Source: Morella rubra (Eukaryota > Streptophyta > Magnoliopsida > Fagales > Myricaceae). From it: 64,000 nt of DNA. Location: the NCBI GenBank assembly GCA_003952965.2, contig CM025854.1:6508387-6572386 (forward strand). Reading direction: 5' to 3'. A program made the translations under genes and the position numbers. This document shows, piece by piece, positions 26,801-36,800 of the stretch (position 1 is its first letter; every line of letters starts with the position of its first letter). Below the pieces are notes generated by a model. The model worked only from the letters and a program-made list of their open reading frames with translations. It was not told the DNA's origin and searched no databases.

Positions 26801-29800
26801 CGAGAGAAGAGTCTAATGACTTCGATAGAGCTCCAACATGTCAGGATCAAGTTGTTGGAGAATATCTCGAGTAATCGAAGTGTATTTAAATACGGTCAGT
26901 CTACCCAGTAAACAAGAAACGCTGAACCGCTACATTCATTGTGAACACAACCTACTCATCTAGAATAGAATCAATTTTATCCACGGACGCAAATAGAGAG
27001 GGTAATGGTGCAGGGGTAGGAATAGGCTTAGGTCAGGTGTAAGGGGGGTCTAGAAAAGGATCATCTGGGAAGCTGGTAAGGCCTTTGTAGGCAACTAAGT
27101 CCTCAACATTAGAAGTATAATGAAAACCAATGTGAGATGGAATATTAATGACATATGCATTTGGTCCAACCTGCTTCCAAATTTTAAAAGGACCAACACT
27201 ACGAGCCTACAATTTGGAAGCTGGTCCAGAAGGATCTCCGACGTGAAATGTCTAGAAAGATCTCCGACATCAACCTCCCATACAATAAAGTCTCTCACTT
27301 AAGTCTTAGGGATACAAAGTTGGTTGACTCAAAAAAGGTAACCATCATAGGCAGATCCTAATCTGATGGGGAAACGATACTTTACAGTGATCTTGTTGAT
27401 GGCTCGACTATCAACCACTTGACGTTGGAGCTCGGCATGCTCAAAAGGAATTCATCCTATAATGAGGCAAATTTGAGAGAGATGCTTCTAAAACAAAATT
27501 TATGGCATGCTAAATGTCTCGTAAATGTGGCAAATGATCGGGGAGATCCACCGGGAAAACGTCCTAAAATTCCCGAAGGACCTCATGGGCCTCCTCAAGA
27601 GTTATTACTACCGGAGAATCAAATGAGACTTCCATAACAACCACTGCAAACACGACAGACTCCTTTATAAGGTCTCACCCAAATTCTGTAGAGCTAATAA
27701 TATTTAACCCCTTTTTTGTCTACAACTGTCTTGGGGTGATTGACATCAAAAGGCTTTGGGGGAAAAGGATTAAAGAGAATCTTCTTACCTTTGTACATAA
27801 AAGAACAAGAGTTAGAGATGCTACATATGGTCACGTCCAAATCAAACAACCACAGGCGACTAAGGATAACATGACCTACATCCATAAGGATAACATCACA
27901 CCATATATAATTCTTGTACTCCAGAAACTAAATGGACGCAAGACAACGTTCCTTCACCGCTATGGAGGACGTATCAATCCACGAGACACTATAAGGGTTC
28001 GGGCAAGGGACTAGTTGTAACCTAAGACGGAAAACAATAGTAACTGAAACTGCATTAATACAACTACCACTATCAATAATGACCTTGCAACCCTTATCAT
28101 TGATTTTGATATAGGTATGAAAGATAGCATGACGATGCTAGTCATCAGCATCTTTGGGCTGGGTAAGGGCACAACGAACAACACCCATCTAGGGGTGTCA
28201 GGGAGCAAGTTCCAATTAAAGGCGCATGACACTGTAGAAGGAGATCCTCTACGCTTTTCTAATAAAGCTGAGCATTACCAACTAACTTTAAACTGGCAAG
28301 TTGCACTCTTCTATCATGGGACACTCCATACCACTCAAAGAAACGATCCATATCCCTAATCCATTGAGTATAAACTCGGGGATCTAAAGAGTCATCAAAT
28401 ATACGGGAATCTAATTTAATGGTCTTGATGAGTCACTCTTCATGATGTGGAGGAGACTCGTTACCATGGAGGTAGCAATCCCACTCTCGGTCGTGATCCC
28501 TATGTCTACGATCACACCTATAATGCATCCTGACATCTCTCCTATCACGATGATGTCTATGATGGGGCACATCAGAATTCTCAGTGTTAGATAGGTGAAC
28601 CAGGAACTCTAAGGTCTCAACCTTAGTAACTAGTTCTCTGTTTTCTTGAATGCAAACCCTAAAAGCCCATGGGCTAAAGGCAGCTGCCAATAAACTTTAT
28701 AAACTTTATAATTTCATTTTGAATATTTTAAGCCTCTTAAAAACCTTAAATAAAGAACAAAAGGTTCTAAGCAAACCCTAAAAGCCCATGGGCTAAAGCC
28801 TAATAAAACATAATAACTAATAATCTCTCAAAATACAAACCACAACCAAATAAAGTAAAACAATTAATTAAAATGTCCCCATTAGGTTGTCTTGTAAAAG
28901 TATAGAAATTGGATATCATTATACAAGGATCACTCAATGAGAATCAGCTTCAATTTCAATAGAGTTCTCCAACATTCAAGGAATGGGAACCCTAATTGAG
29001 GGAAAAGCCTTTTATCCCTTGATAATCATCCAAGACTACCTTTCAGAGCGCAACATTAAAATTTTGGAATTTTGAATTATGGGTCAGGCGTTAAAAAGTT
29101 TGTACACCAATGTTCAGCAAAAAGAATACAACGGATTAAAGCATGATCTCACCGGATTCCGTTTCAGCTCCTCCTCATTCATACCTAGTCCAACTATTCG
29201 ATCTTGCTTGTATCCGGCTGGAAAATGGCTGACCTAAGTATGAGGTTGATAATGAGTTGTAATACATACATATGCAGCATAGAAAGAAAGATGCTGATGT
29301 AAATATAAGAAACTCCTTACCCAACTGCTACACATATCCAAGATGCTTACTCCTGGAGTGTTGCTAGGAGGAAAAACCTTTGAGTAGTACTTTGTCAGTG
29401 CAGCAATGGCAGGATCATCAATGTGGGTCACAAAACGTGGGCTTTCATAGAACACTGGATCTGGTGACCTGCAAAAATCAATTATTATATTTCAGATTTA
29501 CAAAATCTAAACCTAGTTCTTAGCTGGAGCAATTCCATTGTGGAACACCAATTTGGATGCAGCTGCTTTAGAAACCAAAAACCACTCTAGCAGTGCCACT
29601 AGCTTCCGAGGTCCTATTGTTATTTCTTCAACAAAAAGAAATAGCAGAATACAATCCACATTATAAGTCCCACATCAGTGACTGATGGTCAAATAGATGC
29701 AAACAACACCGAAAAGCATCAAGCAAATAACAAGCAACAACAAATAAACAAGAAGGAAAAAGAAAGAGATGAAAACAAAAATGAGTTTAGTCTTTACTCA

Positions 29801-30776
29801 TCAAAGCGCTGGAAATCCTCCTCCTTGAAGGGGAATTGCTCCGGCCATTCCACATTCTTCAATATCTTTGAATGGGATACAAAACAACATCGGAAAACGT
29901 CAATACGAGTGAAAGTAACCAAATGAAAACAACAAGTGGACAAATGACAATGTCGAACTTTTTGCACTATGGTTTGGCAATGGCTTGGAAACACCGAATT
30001 GGCACTACTAGTATGACTTGCAGAACAGTATTCAAATGTTGAGATAACATTTCTAGAATGGGATGGACTATAACAAATATTGATATATCTTCTGGTAAAT
30101 AGTTTAAGAACTCATTGACTTGGCAATTTTGGGTTTCATCAGGGGAATTATTGAGCCCAATTCATCCATGCCCCACCCCCTGAATTACTGATGTTCCTTA
30201 AACGGGCATGCAATCATTTCTCAAAGTATTTTACAACCCAAAATTCCTCAACCTATATCAGTCCAGAAGCAAAACAAACACCATGTCACCATCAATCGAA
30301 GTCCCAAAACCCAAACCCAAAAACGCGGACACCCTCTGAAAATTCGAGCCACTCACAGAATCTCATCAATGTAGCACCGACCAATCTTCAAAATTCAAAT
30401 GCCATTTAAACCGACGTTACAGAGAGAGAGAGAGAGAAAGCAGCAGCAGCAGCATAACTCTGCGACTGTGGCTTCCAGTTATAGAAGACTTGAAAATTAC
30501 CTCTTCAACAGCACCCTTTTGCCTAGCAGAGGCGAGGAAAGAATTCGCTCCAACTGTACCAGCCATGCTCATGAACTGCGCCCAAAAGGACACGCCCAGT
30601 CCCAATATCAAGCGGCGAGGGGCTCTACTCCCACTTTTCCACTTATTCGGCGCTTTAAATGGACCAGGAACAGGACCAAAAGCCCAGGTGACCGAATAAG
30701 AGGATGAACAAGGATATACACCAGCTAAAACTGGCAGCCTCTGAGGGATTCCGAGACCCAGACGATTGGCCATCAT
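23865..30776 (-). CDS. Plastid-targeted SAM-dependent methyltransferase-like protein
   Basis: There are eight exons: 30501-30776, 29798-29865, 29321-29468, 29153-29233, 26020-26106, 25026-25111, 24546-24666 and 23865-23942. All junctions are GT-AG and in phase, giving 314 residues. Residues 1 to about 50 look like a chloroplast transit peptide. A twin arginine at 54-55 before a hydrophobic stretch (LILGLGVSFWAQFMSMAG) suggests a Tat-type thylakoid-lumen signal. The rest is a class I methyltransferase fold: motif I is VSILDMCSSW, motif II DSFDIITNVVSVDYL, motif III ILKPGGLAIMSF, and the end is PMYIVYSRK. Motif I lacks the usual GxGxG. The substrate is unknown. It resembles the family of Arabidopsis At4g29590. 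The start is the first Met of MMANRLGL. Intron 4 is 3 kb and houses a gypsy fossil. The gene looks intact. Confidence 0.88.
26263..26388. repeat. Small foldback element (hairpin) in intron 4
   Basis: Two arms of about 50 bases face each other: tttattgctcataaatgag on the left and, read on the other strand, tttattgcccattaatgag on the right. Both are followed by tctcaat and preceded by ctgtatc. The short loop and AT-rich arms fit an old MITE. No clear target duplication was found. Confidence 0.6.
26411..28886 (-). mobile_element. Broken gypsy-type LTR retroelement fossil
   Basis: A truncated Ty3/gypsy relic lies inside intron 4 of the methyltransferase gene, in the same orientation as that gene. 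Terminal repeats are recognisable at about 26411-26609 (about 200 bp, TG...CA ends) and, rearranged, at about 28724-28886. They share long stretches around cataataactaataatctc but are clearly diverged, so the insertion is old. Internal parts on the minus strand are a gag-like region at about 28200-28700, recognised by a DPRVYTQWIRDMDRFFEWYG-type motif, and the C-terminal tail of the polyprotein at about 27000-27300, with a pattern seen after integrase in this family. Protease, reverse transcriptase and most of integrase were not recognised. The element is broken, with many breaks, and cannot move by itself. Confidence 0.7.
30418..30455. repeat. GA and CAG microsatellites
   Basis: A run of (GA)n at about 30420-30437 is followed directly by a short (CAG)n run to about 30451. 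It lies in intron 1 of the methyltransferase gene, just downstream of exon 1. It is a simple-sequence repeat. Confidence 0.8.
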
Positions 30777-31325
30777 TGACACTCCACAGGACACGTTACA
30801 ATGTTTGCCAAGCGTGATGATATCTGTGTTGGGTCATGAGCAAATCTGGATCACCAGTGTGCCACGGTGCAGTTTACGTGCCACGCTCCACGTCAATCGT
30901 CTTATTACTGTATTTTAGTGAGTTGATAGAACATTCCATTCTAAATGAGTTATTTTAAATTCCTATACGTATGAGTCACTATTTAATAAAATAAATTCAA
31001 CTGTTAAAATTTAAATAACTAATACTCATAAGAATTTAGAATTTAGAATTTGACTTATTATAACTGAATCTTTTTCGAAATTTTATGTGTAATTTTGGGA
31101 ACCTTATTAACCATCTCTTTTTACTGGCATTTTACAAGATTTTCTGTTCTTGGCTACTGAGAAAAGAATAAGAGGTTCAATACACTTATCGTCCTTTATT
31201 AAGTCATTTCACTCACAAAAAATATCCATTTTGTCTAAATTAATTGCGAAGTGCGCACGATTGATAGTATAATTGTTTGATCTGGTACACTTAAATCGGA
31301 CGAAGTTATATGGTACCAGCCCTAC
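30777..31325. other. Upstream region of the methyltransferase gene
   Basis: The first few hundred bases should contain the promoter of the minus-strand methyltransferase gene. GC-richer sequence up to about 30900 gives way to AT-rich DNA. No other gene or clear element was seen. Confidence 0.35.
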
Positions 31326-31384
31326 CAAGTGATAATGTGCTCTCTTTTTTTTTTTCTTTTTTTTTTAGCAAGCGATAATGTGCT
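31326..31384. repeat. Poly(T) micro-insertion with 16-bp flanking duplication
   Basis: caagtgataatgtgct (31326-31341) and caagcgataatgtgct (31369-31384) flank a 27-bp pyrimidine tract of T runs. The flanks differ at one base. The structure is that of a target-primed insertion consisting of little more than a poly(A) tail on the minus strand. Confidence 0.6.
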
Positions 31385-31437
31385 TGGAGCTTGGATATAG
31401 TTCCAACCCTCAAACGAACATACAAGGTGATGATTTT

Positions 31438-31503
31438 GACTGGCTTTCTATGATCTGTAAAAAAAAAAAATTTTTAAAAAAAAAAGAGACTGGCTTTCTA
31501 TGA
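31438..31503. repeat. Poly(A) micro-insertion with perfect 16-bp duplication
   Basis: gactggctttctatga occurs at 31438-31453 and again, identical, at 31488-31503. Between them is a 34-bp A-rich insert with a short T run. It is best read as an extremely truncated retroposon. Confidence 0.65.
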
Positions 31504-31663
31504 CGAGACGAGCCCATTTGGAGTGACTCCCATAAGATCGGATTAGTCACAAGTAGGGACCTCTTCAATTGTTTGCGTATTGTAACAGCTAAACTTTTGT
31601 TAACATTTTGTTAATTATTTAATTCAAAAATTAAATATAGCACATATAAGAGTATCCATGATT

Positions 31664-31841
31664 GGTAAAAACGACAAATGTTTAGGCAGTAAATATTCTC
31701 ATTTATTTTAAGGTTACGACTTATACCAGATGTTAGGCTTGGTAAAAACGACAAATGTTTAGGCAGTAAATATTCTCATTTATTTTATTTGAAACCCATG
31801 GTTACGACTTAAAAGAATACCCCTTTGGAGATGTTAGGCTT
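31664..31841. repeat. Tandem duplication of a 77-101 bp unit
   Basis: The unit beginning ggtaaaaacgacaaatgttt occurs at 31664-31740 and again at 31741-31841. Both copies end in gatgttaggctt. The first copy lacks about 24 internal bases present in the second. This is local duplication in intergenic DNA. Confidence 0.85.
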
Positions 31842-31842
31842 G

Positions 31843-32222
31843 TAAAAAAAAAAATTTTAAAATTTAAAATTTTAATGAATTGTGAATATTTATGTAGATT
31901 ATTTTATAAATTTTTGTGTAAAAGTTATTGAAAAGTTTTAAAGATATTTAATTTTTGTTGGAGTTTGTAAAAAAGTGTAGAGAGAGATGATTTGATGTAA
32001 TTGTTTAATAAAAAAATATTATAGTTAGGTGAAAAAATACGAAAAAATATTTGTTATAAGTTTTTTTGAAAAGATATTGGAGTTTGCGTGAAAAATTGTT
32101 GGAAATTATGTAAAAAGTATTAATGTTTGTGTATGAATTTTTAAGATTTTGAATGTTCATTTTGTAAATTTTGTTAAATCTTATTGTATTCTAAAATACT
32201 TTTACAAACGAATATGTTATGT
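31843..32222. repeat. AT-rich dispersed repeat, copy A
   Basis: About 380 bases with motifs such as gagagatgatttgatgtaat and gttaggtgaaaaa. The same order of motifs recurs at 55700-56040 in this window, so this is a dispersed non-coding repeat, probably a MITE. Clear terminal inverted repeats were not resolved. Confidence 0.65.
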
Positions 32223-33436
32223 AATCATATATGGTCCATGATTTTGTCAATAGGAGCTTGCTAGCACTACCATTTATTAGCCTTTTTATTTTTCTTTTAA
32301 GCATATAAATTTTTTTTAATCTTGCAATTAAGGCCTCAAAGCTCCAAATAAGATCACTAACCAACAAAATTAGGTCAGGAAATATATATAAAAAAAAATG
32401 TAAGTATATAGATTAAGCAACTTGTTTGATTGCATTGATGTGTTTTGGATTTCTTTCTTGCCATAAATTGTTGAACATGTACGTAAGCAAGCAGAAAAAA
32501 AAATATTTAAATTTTGAAAAAATAAAAGAAATTAAAAAGATACTCCGTTGTCCCATTAGATTTTCAAGAGTTGACTAAAGAGGAAACTTTCGTTTTTTTC
32601 TAGGCCAGGAAACCTTTTTTTTTTTTCTTGCATGACAAACACTTGGAAAAATATTCCTCAATGATCTGTAACAGCATCCATAGAAAAATTAAAAAAAAAA
32701 CAGCCGAGGTTTTTCCTACGTAGACGCAAGGAAAGCCTTTTGCAATTGTACACGGTACTGGAAGATGACCCAATATTTTGAAATTTCGAACCATCTAATC
32801 TGAATTTATTGAGTCAAACTATACCTAATTTATTCCAAATTCCAATTGCTAAACCAAAATTCCAAATCTATTTCTAGGGTTTAACACTGACTCTCTCTCT
32901 CTCTCTATCCATAGTTTTGCATTGTAGGGCAAACCGCTTCTTGGCTTTTAATTCTAATCCAAATTATCAAACCCCCTTTTTAATGGTATTATACTTTAGT
33001 ATTAGAAAAATTTGTACTTTACCACCTTAAATTACTGTCTTATTTATAATTTGGTCCACAAGCTATAATTACTCTTGACAATTGACCTTCTCACAGTATT
33101 ACTTTTTTATAATTTGACCTCATAACTAAGATTTAACTATTGAAATCGTGTTACGCAGTATAATTTTCTAACTGTTGGATCTCTTAATTAAGAGTAAATT
33201 TTAAAGAAGTAGTAGGTTGAAGAGTCAATTCACAAGAATAATGATTTGAAAGATAAAATGAAAAGATAGTTTAAGATGATAAAGTATAATTTTTTCATTA
33301 ACATTTCGAACCGATCTTTAGTAGAATTGTCGGACAAACTCCAACATACACGCGTGCCAGTTCAGACTCGTGTATATGCTTGGAATTGATTTGGCAATCC
33401 CACATCAATGTAAAAAATACAAGGCAATTACTTAAG
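32223..33436. other. Intergenic AT-rich DNA
   Basis: No gene was seen. The stretch holds long A and T runs, a (CT)n microsatellite at about 32890-32905, and at 32990-33300 an AT-rich segment that resembles the eroded inverted-repeat elements elsewhere in the window but has no definable ends. Confidence 0.35.
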
Positions 33437-34040
33437 CCATTGTACACAACACTATTAACACGTAGAAGATATCTATTAAAAGAAGAAGGGCAACTACAAT
33501 TTTCACCTTCAAACTACCACCTATTCTTAAATACCTCACAAATTTTAACTCGTTACAACTCACCTCTAAAGTATGCTTTTCGTTGTGATTCCATCTCCTA
33601 ATCCACATCCACTGGAATCGTTTGTCGAATTTTTTTTGTCCCATGTGAACGAAATGTGACCTTCTTCTCTTATGTGAAAAGACAAATTTCCTACATTGAT
33701 ACTAAGTGAGTTTTTTTTTATATAAAGAAAAATCAGCTAGTTACGTATTTTTTTTGAGTCTACAGATCGCGAAAAGCATTGTAAAAGGCTAAAAAGGGCT
33801 CATATGGATTCAAATTTGTATATTCACATAAGAAGAAAGTCACGTTCTGTTCACGCGAGACAAAAATCGTTTGACATAATGACTTTTAGCGGAGTGGGCC
33901 GGATGAAATCGCAATCAGAAGCATATTTTGATAGTGAGTTGTAACGAGTTAAAGTTTGTGGAAGTATTTGAGAAATCAAGTGATAGTTTGAAAAAAGAAA
34001 TTGTAGTTTACTCAAAAAAAAAAAACTTGTGTACATTGAC
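33437..34040. repeat. Large inverted repeat (foldback element)
   Basis: The left arm, about 33437-33668, and right arm, about 33831-34040, are inverted copies about 200 bases long with perhaps 75-80 percent identity. Both contain ttaactcgttacaactcac when read in the same sense, and both begin near a tgtacacaa motif. The spacer is about 160 bases. It fits a non-autonomous foldback transposon. No protein or target duplication was established. Confidence 0.75.
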
Positions 34041-34460
34041 AATAGGACTTTTTTTGTAATAATGAAAAACTCCATAGGCTTTTTTGACAAAATTGAAAAT
34101 TCACCGAATTTTTTTTTGTAAAAGAATGAAAACACAGCTACTGATTCAGTATTTAATAACTTCTTTCACCCATTTAACTAATTAACTAAGAAAAAAAATT
34201 CCCTATTTAATCCTTTTTTTTTTAGGAAAGCTATTAGTTTCCAAATCAATCTTTTTCTTGAGTAACTTCAATTATTGCTTTGGCAGCTTTTATCTATGAA
34301 GTAGGAAAACAATATAAAATGCATTGGGAGAATAATATTATTCTCCTTTTGGAGTCTTTTTCCTCTCAAAACAGCATAAATATATTAACAGAATATTTTA
34401 TTTCTTGTTTTTTTTTTCTCCGGGCATAGCCAACAAAATACAACTAAACTATCTTAGAAG

Positions 34461-35713
34461 CAGTGGCGGAACCAGGAATGAATTTGAAGGGGGGCAAACT
34501 CCTAAGAGAAAATGGCAAAAAAAAAAAATTTACTACATAATGAAAAAAATGTCTTAAAGTTAAAATATCAAAATTAAGGAATAAAAATATTAAAATATAT
34601 TATATTAAAATACACGTACCGTACTATTTGTGAGACTGAGAGTGGACAATTGATCCCAAGTTGCATGTTCTAAAAATGTTGCAAAATGAATTCATTCTCA
34701 ATAGTTTCAAAATTTTTCCTCTCGATGTAAACCATCATTCTATCATTCATCCAGTTATCTCTCATTTTATTATGCAAGTCAGTCTTCATACCTGATAAAG
34801 AGTATTGTTGTCAACTTACAAGTCATTGGGAGCATTGTTGTTATTTTAAGTGTAAAACACTAAATTTTGTGCAATTTCACGGAAAAATTAGATAGAGGGT
34901 ACTACGTCTAATATTAATAGTTAGAAATTATAATGTATTAAAACTGATAGTTTAACTCTTTACAATTGATAAGTGAAAATTTCATTTATCTCAAAAAAAT
35001 GCATTGTCGTGTTTGGTTACTTATAATGAATTCTTTATAATTGCTTACAGCCACCGCAAAAAGACTTTTACCTTAGTCTTGTATCTAAGCTTAGGGTTGA
35101 AAAAGTATAAACGTAGAAAATCTAATGCCTGATAAATACACATAGGATTAAAATCCCTCAAATCACACTATTTTATTAAAAATCTGTGAAAGAAACTAGG
35201 ATAATGTTTACGATAATAAATAATTAATATTAACAATATGAATCGAGCATGTAATATATATATATTTTGAAGGTTCTTACTCTTAAACAAAAATATTAAT
35301 GAAGTATTGGTTATTTTACTCCAAGATACCTTTGTCGTATCTGTAGTAGTTAATAGTTATAATAATAAAAAAATATTAAATATTAAAAGAAGTACTTTAT
35401 TGTATCTAAGTATTTAACAGCTATCACAACCAATAAGCAGTGGTCTCGATAATAATTAATTTGAAAAATTTAGCTAACAGAGCGACTCACGAGAGAGAGA
35501 AGAAAGAGTATGGGTGGCGTGAATACATTCAAAAAGAAGACTAAGGGGATCATTAAAAGCCTCACACTGGGCCAGGTCTAAGGGGGCAGCCTTTGGTTAA
35601 CCCATATAAAAAATAATAATAAATAAATAATTTTGAACTGATTTACGAGGCGAAGGGGGGCGGCTGTCCCCCTTCGCCCCCTGCTCGTTCTGCCTCTGCT
35701 TAGGCCGCCTCTG
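34461..35713 (-). mobile_element. hAT-type DNA transposon relic
   Basis: The left tip is CAGTGGCGGAACCAGG. The right tip, read on the other strand, is CAGAGGCGG, followed by a second tip-like CAGAGGCAGAAC, and subterminal runs of G follow at both ends. The 8-bp flanks are cttagaag (34453-34460) and cttaggag (35714-35721), a target duplication with one mismatch, as expected for hAT elements. On the minus strand at about 34660-34800 a peptide fragment with MRDNWMNDRMMVYIER matches the C-terminal region of plant hAT transposases of the TTF-zinc-finger type. The rest of the transposase is missing, so the 1.25-kb element cannot move on its own. Confidence 0.75.
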
Positions 35714-35721
35714 CTTAGGAG

Positions 35722-36184
35722 GGTAGGTAAGAAAGGAGGCCACGAGGGAACTGTTGGGTAGACGAGGAAGTTTCATATGTAGTGAGAAAGTACTAATATT
35801 ATCTCTGATTATGAAGTTTATGAACTCCTTGACATATATTAATGAGTAGAAGTGAATGCTTGCGAGCTTGCAGCAACCAAATATAAAATTCCAAGGCGGT
35901 GAGTGTGAATCCAATGGCATGAGTAGCTGGCAGAGGAATATCTTCTGGGTTAGGTTGCATGAGGGGGGAATAGCCCCTTTCCTCTTCGTTTCCTCCATGG
36001 ATCACGTGAAAGTAATGCCAAGCCTGCCACACAGAGAGAGACCCACTCGGACATGCTAGTCTATGTAAAAGGAGCATGCCTATGCCTAAATTACAAAGTG
36101 CAAACCTCCCTTTCGATGAAAAGATAAAGACACCACCAGCTGGATCCCGGAATTATTAGTATAATTTTTTAGAAAGATAGATGC
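35722..36184. other. Intergenic DNA after the hAT relic
   Basis: Overlapping open frames of 92-133 codons exist on the minus strand between 35597 and 36077, one of which runs into the transposon. None resembles a known protein and no splice-consistent gene is visible. I regard them as chance frames. Confidence 0.35.
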
Positions 36185-36800
36185 GATAAACATTAGGCCA
36201 AATTGGACCCACGGCTTCCGGCTTTTAAGATATTTGAAAGTTGTAATTAGGTCTTCGAGCTAACACATTAGCTGTTTAGTTCTCTGAGGTAATGATTTCG
36301 AAAAAAAGAGGTCATCCTTCTACCTCTGTCCCAGTGGCAGAATTAAGACTCAAGTTAAGAGAGGCAAACCCCTGCAAAATGTCCGCCATTGCTCTGTCTT
36401 AACGGTAAATGTTGACATGTAGAAATTCTACTGAGTTTGGAATTTTGGAGGGAGAATGTGGGAGGTGGTTCGTAGGGATGGGTAGAGAGAAAAACTTAAG
36501 TGTTTTTTTTTTGTGTAAGCTTTGCTGATATGACAATGATGCGGTGTAAGTGGCTGACTGGGCCGACGCTGACGTGACATTTGTGGGCTGACGCATTTAA
36601 ATTGGACACATGGTGCAATCTAATTGGAATGATGTGATATTAATTTAACATGTCAGCATTTATAGTTAGCAGAGGGGACAAAGGTCGACAAAGAGACTTC
36701 TTTTTCTTGAAATCATTACTTTTAAATGGCTAATTTGTTACTTTGAGGACCCAATTACAACTTTCGAATACCTAGGTGCAATTTCCTCTAAATATTAAAA
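36185..36800. repeat. MULE-like inverted-repeat element
   Basis: Arms at about 36228-36320 and 36690-36775 are inverted copies. Both contain gaaagttgtaatt and gtaatgatttc in the same order, with about 80 percent identity. The roughly 370-base interior has a 65-codon minus-strand frame (36399-36596) rich in Ser, Ala and Thr that is not recognised. The size and long terminal inverted repeats suggest a non-autonomous Mutator-like element. A target duplication was not identified. Confidence 0.65.
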
